Shown: positions 60,948-64,000 of the stretch, in pieces
Layout: each line of letters opens with the position of its first letter
Numbering within the stretch: the first letter of the stretch is position 1
Assembly: GCA_958496175.1 (NCBI GenBank)
Contig: OY292275.1
Span: 18,166,001 to 18,230,000 of the forward strand
Length of the DNA: 64,000 bases
Direction: 5' to 3'
DNA from: Sisyra terminalis
Taxonomy: Eukaryota; Arthropoda; Insecta; Neuroptera; Sisyridae
Program-made: the position numbers and the translations under genes
Notes under the pieces: model-generated
Told to the model about the DNA's origin: nothing
What the model saw: only the letters and a program-made list of their open reading frames with translations
Database searches by the model: none

Positions 60948-61110
60948 GTACTGGTGAACGAGTGCTCAAGATGGCCACTCTAAAGTTGGGGATAGGTTGG
61001 AATCTATTGGAGTCAATTTTCTCTAATATTTCTCGGTTTAGGTAATTTTATTAGGACTACAATCGCTAATCTTGGTGATTATAAAATGACGGTAAATAAA
61101 CAATAAAACA
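60948..61110 (+). mobile_element. tRNA-derived SINE, copy 7
   Basis: GTACTGGTGAACGAGTGCTC (A box with substitutions), GGCCACTCTAAAGTTGGGGA, B box remnant GGTTGGAATCTAT, body CAATTTTCTCTAATATTTCT and CGGTTTAGG, tail TATAAAATGACGGTAAATAA followed by ACAATAAAACAAA. It is more diverged than copies 5 and 6. Confidence 0.75.
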
Positions 61111-61337
61111 AATAAACAATTAAAAAGCCACAAATACCAGCTTTAAAATTTTTATAGTAAAAAAAGCTCGAAAATACACCCAAGAGGGCAAGCATGTCAA
61201 TCAAATTCACGTATCAATGTGGTATAATTTTTAAATAGTATTAAAAATTATAAACTTAAAAACTAAAAAAATATTAATTATAGAAAACTATGTATTAGAA
61301 AATTGTGTAATGAATTTAAAATATGACAAAAGTTATA

Positions 61338-61497
61338 AGCCTACTGAATTGGTCCAGGTGACGCTCCAAAATTAGTAGGTGTTGGGTTCGAATCTCGTAT
61401 CAAGCAAATTTTCTATATTTCTCGATTTACGGGTTTTTATTAACCCTAGAGTGGCTAAAAACCATAGTAGGTACAAAGTGACAGTAAATAACAAATA
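61338..61497 (+). mobile_element. tRNA-derived SINE, copy 8
   Basis: The head is damaged (GCCTACTGAATTGGTCCAGG, A box lost). It continues with GACGCTCCAAAATTAGTAGG, an intact B box GGGTTCGAATCTCG, AAGCAAATTTTCTATATTTC, CGATTTACGGGTTTTTATTA, CCCTAGAGTGGCTAAAAACC and the tail TACAAAGTGACAGTAAATAA. It lies only about 230 bp from copy 7 in the same orientation. Confidence 0.85.
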
Positions 61498-64000
61498 ATT
61501 ATTGTATGTTCATCGAAATACTCAAACCCAAAATTTCAAAAATAGTGGAACTTTGGTTTTGATTTCAATTTCCCATTTCCCGTGAAAAACTTCACTCTGA
61601 TTTGCACCTTTATTATGAGGCACATACCACATATACTATGTTGGCCAAATTATCAACACTCTATCCTTTACAGTCTTATCTAAATGTTCCTAAGTACTTA
61701 CGTCAAAACAAAGCAATTTAAAATAAGATACAACAACGTAAATTGACATTATTTTGTCGTAATAAGCGCAATAAATTTAATTTATATAAATTAATTTAAT
61801 ATTTTTTTTCTTTTGGTGTACAATTTTATAATACAAAGAAAATTTACTTTCAGTTGTAGCTCGTTGTCAACTAAACTGAAACAGTAATAGATAATCCATA
61901 AAATATTTCAGTGTAGTAAGCAGAAGTTAAGTTTTTTTTAATACAAATTCCCTGACTTCCCAGCCCGAAATGGATTTTTTCCCTAATTTTATTTTAAAAA
62001 AAAAATCTCGAAAAGAAAAACTCATCAATTTCGATTAAAAAATTGTGAATTAAGAAACGTTACGATTTTTAATCCATATTTTACTGAACTTATGCGAACT
62101 TCTGTTGAACTACGCAGAGGTTTATTTAATTCAAATACATATTATGGTTATTTACAATGACGTTCATATCTTTTCTAATCTAAAAATTAATTAAACTAAA
62201 ATGGAATTAAAAATATCCAAAGTTTTTTGTCAAGTTTTCTACCTCTTCAGAGTTGCTCATTCCATGAAATTCCCTAACTCTTCAGAATTCCTCTAATCCC
62301 TGGACACCTTAATAAAGTGTTACTGTATTGAAATGATGAAAAAAATTAAAAATTGAGTTGGTAAAACAATAAATTTTGGAAAAAATAATTTTAACAAATT
62401 TATATAATTGCTTAGGTATACTTATTCGCTGTGTGACTGCAGCGCCATACAAGATATGAACTACAGTGCGCTGTAAGAATATGTTTTAATTTACATGTTA
62501 ATAGCAATTTGCAGAATAAAAAGTATTTGAATTAAATAATAACAAAAAAAATATCCATCTAACGAAATACGTGACAAATTGTATTGATTGCAGTTTTGTA
62601 TCGAAGCAAATGGATTTTAGCTAAAAACATTCAAGTGCAATTATTAAAAATAATGAAAACTGCAGTAAATATAAGGTTAAATTACTTTACATATACGAGT
62701 ATATCAAATTCTAAAAATTAATAGAAGGTAAAGAATAAAAACGGAAAAAAAAGAAATAACAGTAGAAAAAATATTTTTACTAACAGTATGTATTTGAAAT
62801 TAGAAAATTAACTACAAACTAACTAACTTTAAAAAACATAGTTTTTACCAAACCTAATCTCCAAATTGATGATTCGATTGATAAAATTAGGATAATGGTA
62901 ATACTTTTGTCTTCTAACTGCAGTTATCTACTGATGTCTTTGATTTATTTTCGATTAAACTATAGGAAATTTATAAAATTTACTTTCGTTTTTTCTGCAG
63001 GTAGGTACTTTTACAATACACAACACAACAACTTTGGTGTCTCATTTTTGTGAAATTTATTAAAATAAACTAAAACAAAAATTTTCACGTATATTTGCTT
63101 ACAGTTTTTTTAATAATAGCCCCTTATAACACTTAAACAAACCACTGGGAACGCTTGTGTCGATTTGACTTCCCTTACCATGGCTTCATACATAACGAAT
63201 ATGTAATAAATTTCGACTCATTTAAACATTATTTTTGCTAAGCATTGATGTTTATAAATTACGCAAGATAAATTTTGATATATAACCCTCTACCATCCCT
63301 TAAGAAGAGAAATGAAAGTCTAATGCCAGAAAAAAATGTGACCTTTTTCCTAAAAATTGCTTGGTTTAATTTACGAATAGAATTCATTATATTTATGAAT
63401 ATAAATATCCCTGTATTGTATTTTTTAAAGTTTCTTGATTCACTCAGAAGAAAATTTGGAAAATTTCAATGAAACCTGATAAATGCACTCTTGCATTTAT
63501 GAAAAATAAATAAATAAAAATTTTGTTTTCAGTTGATAAAATGAATAAACGAAACTGTTTATTTTAATACGTTATATTTATTTGGATAAGTAAATGGTAC
63601 AAAATACCAAAAGATTGATTCAATATAATTTCCAAGATCCCACTTACCAACAACAACAGTCACATTCAACATTACCTACTCTCTTTGTTCGTTATTACTG
63701 CAACAATTTCGTATAGTTAAAAGGTCAAGTCAGTTAACAGAAATACTTTACGATTATATAACTGTTAGGAAATCCATGTTTTAATTTTGTGCAACCCGAT
63801 AAATTACATTATATTCTTTCCAAATTGAAGTTTTGCTTCATAAAATTAATTAGCAAAAGTAAATATTTTGAATAAGTATAATTATTTTTATATATAGAAG
63901 TATATATTTATTATTAGACCTACATGTTATGTACACTGTATGTATACAGTTAAAACTTATAAATATTGCGCAATGTGTAAACTTTTCTGAAATCTTAAAA
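61498..64000. other. AT-rich end of window, no gene recognised
   Basis: No exon or RNA gene is supported. At 61945-62320 there are words of a TTCCCTGACTTCCC / AATTCCCTAACTCTTCAG type, ending CCCTGGACACCTT. Similar words occur in many arthropod repeats, but I could not delimit an element. Confidence 0.5.

Noticed and set aside
61945..62320. CCCTGACTTCCC-type words resembling a known style of arthropod repeat
   Set aside because: No inverted ends or duplication could be found, so no element could be delimited.

Overview
This window looks like nuclear DNA of an insect or close arthropod relative. It is strongly AT-rich (about three quarters A+T by eye, not computed). Genes are sparse and spliced, with GT/AG introns mostly of 55-80 bp, and diverse transposon relics fill the space between them. 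I cannot place the species. Nothing looks prokaryotic or viral: no operons, ribosome binding sites or CRISPR arrays.

Two protein-coding genes can be reconstructed exon by exon, both on the minus strand. (1) Separase occupies 15450 down to 12466 in nine exons whose phases all agree. They give 576 residues with the catalytic His (GHGSG, residue 424) and Cys (FGCAS, residue 450) intact. The length matches the short, N-terminally reduced separase known from Drosophila. (2) A LONRF-type protein (two RING fingers plus a Lon substrate-binding domain, 532 residues, six exons) runs from 38302 down to 19145. Its first intron is about 17.2 kb and separates RING finger 1 from the rest. The two genes are convergent with nothing, simply tandem and co-oriented. 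One acts in sister-chromatid separation and the other probably in ubiquitin-dependent protein quality control, so I see no functional link.

Region by region: 1-8.6 kb is AT-rich DNA with no recognised gene and one GC-richer island (5.4-5.6 kb). At 8.7-9.75 kb lies a decayed hAT transposon with a Helitron 5' fragment inside it. At 10.5-12.1 kb is a compound of direct and inverted repeats around a possible orphan terminal exon. Separase follows, then a spacer with one SINE, then LONRF. The large LONRF intron holds a fold-back element, a Jockey-type LINE fragment preceded by three GC-rich hairpins, a Penelope-like endonuclease relic, a pogo-like remnant and a SINE. From 38.3 kb to the end there is no recognised gene. 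That part holds SINEs, a 228-bp hAT MITE, a piggyBac-like TTAA element, a 379-bp inverted-repeat MITE, a complete non-autonomous Helitron, and a mariner element that has swallowed a LINE fragment and a SINE.

The commonest mobile element is a tRNA-derived SINE family with at least eight copies, recognisable by pol III A and B boxes and a shared 3' body. I found no convincing new multi-gene system. The best leads are the short separase, the layered repeat at 10.5-12.1 kb, the triple hairpin at 24.75 kb and the nested mariner at 57.85-59.5 kb.
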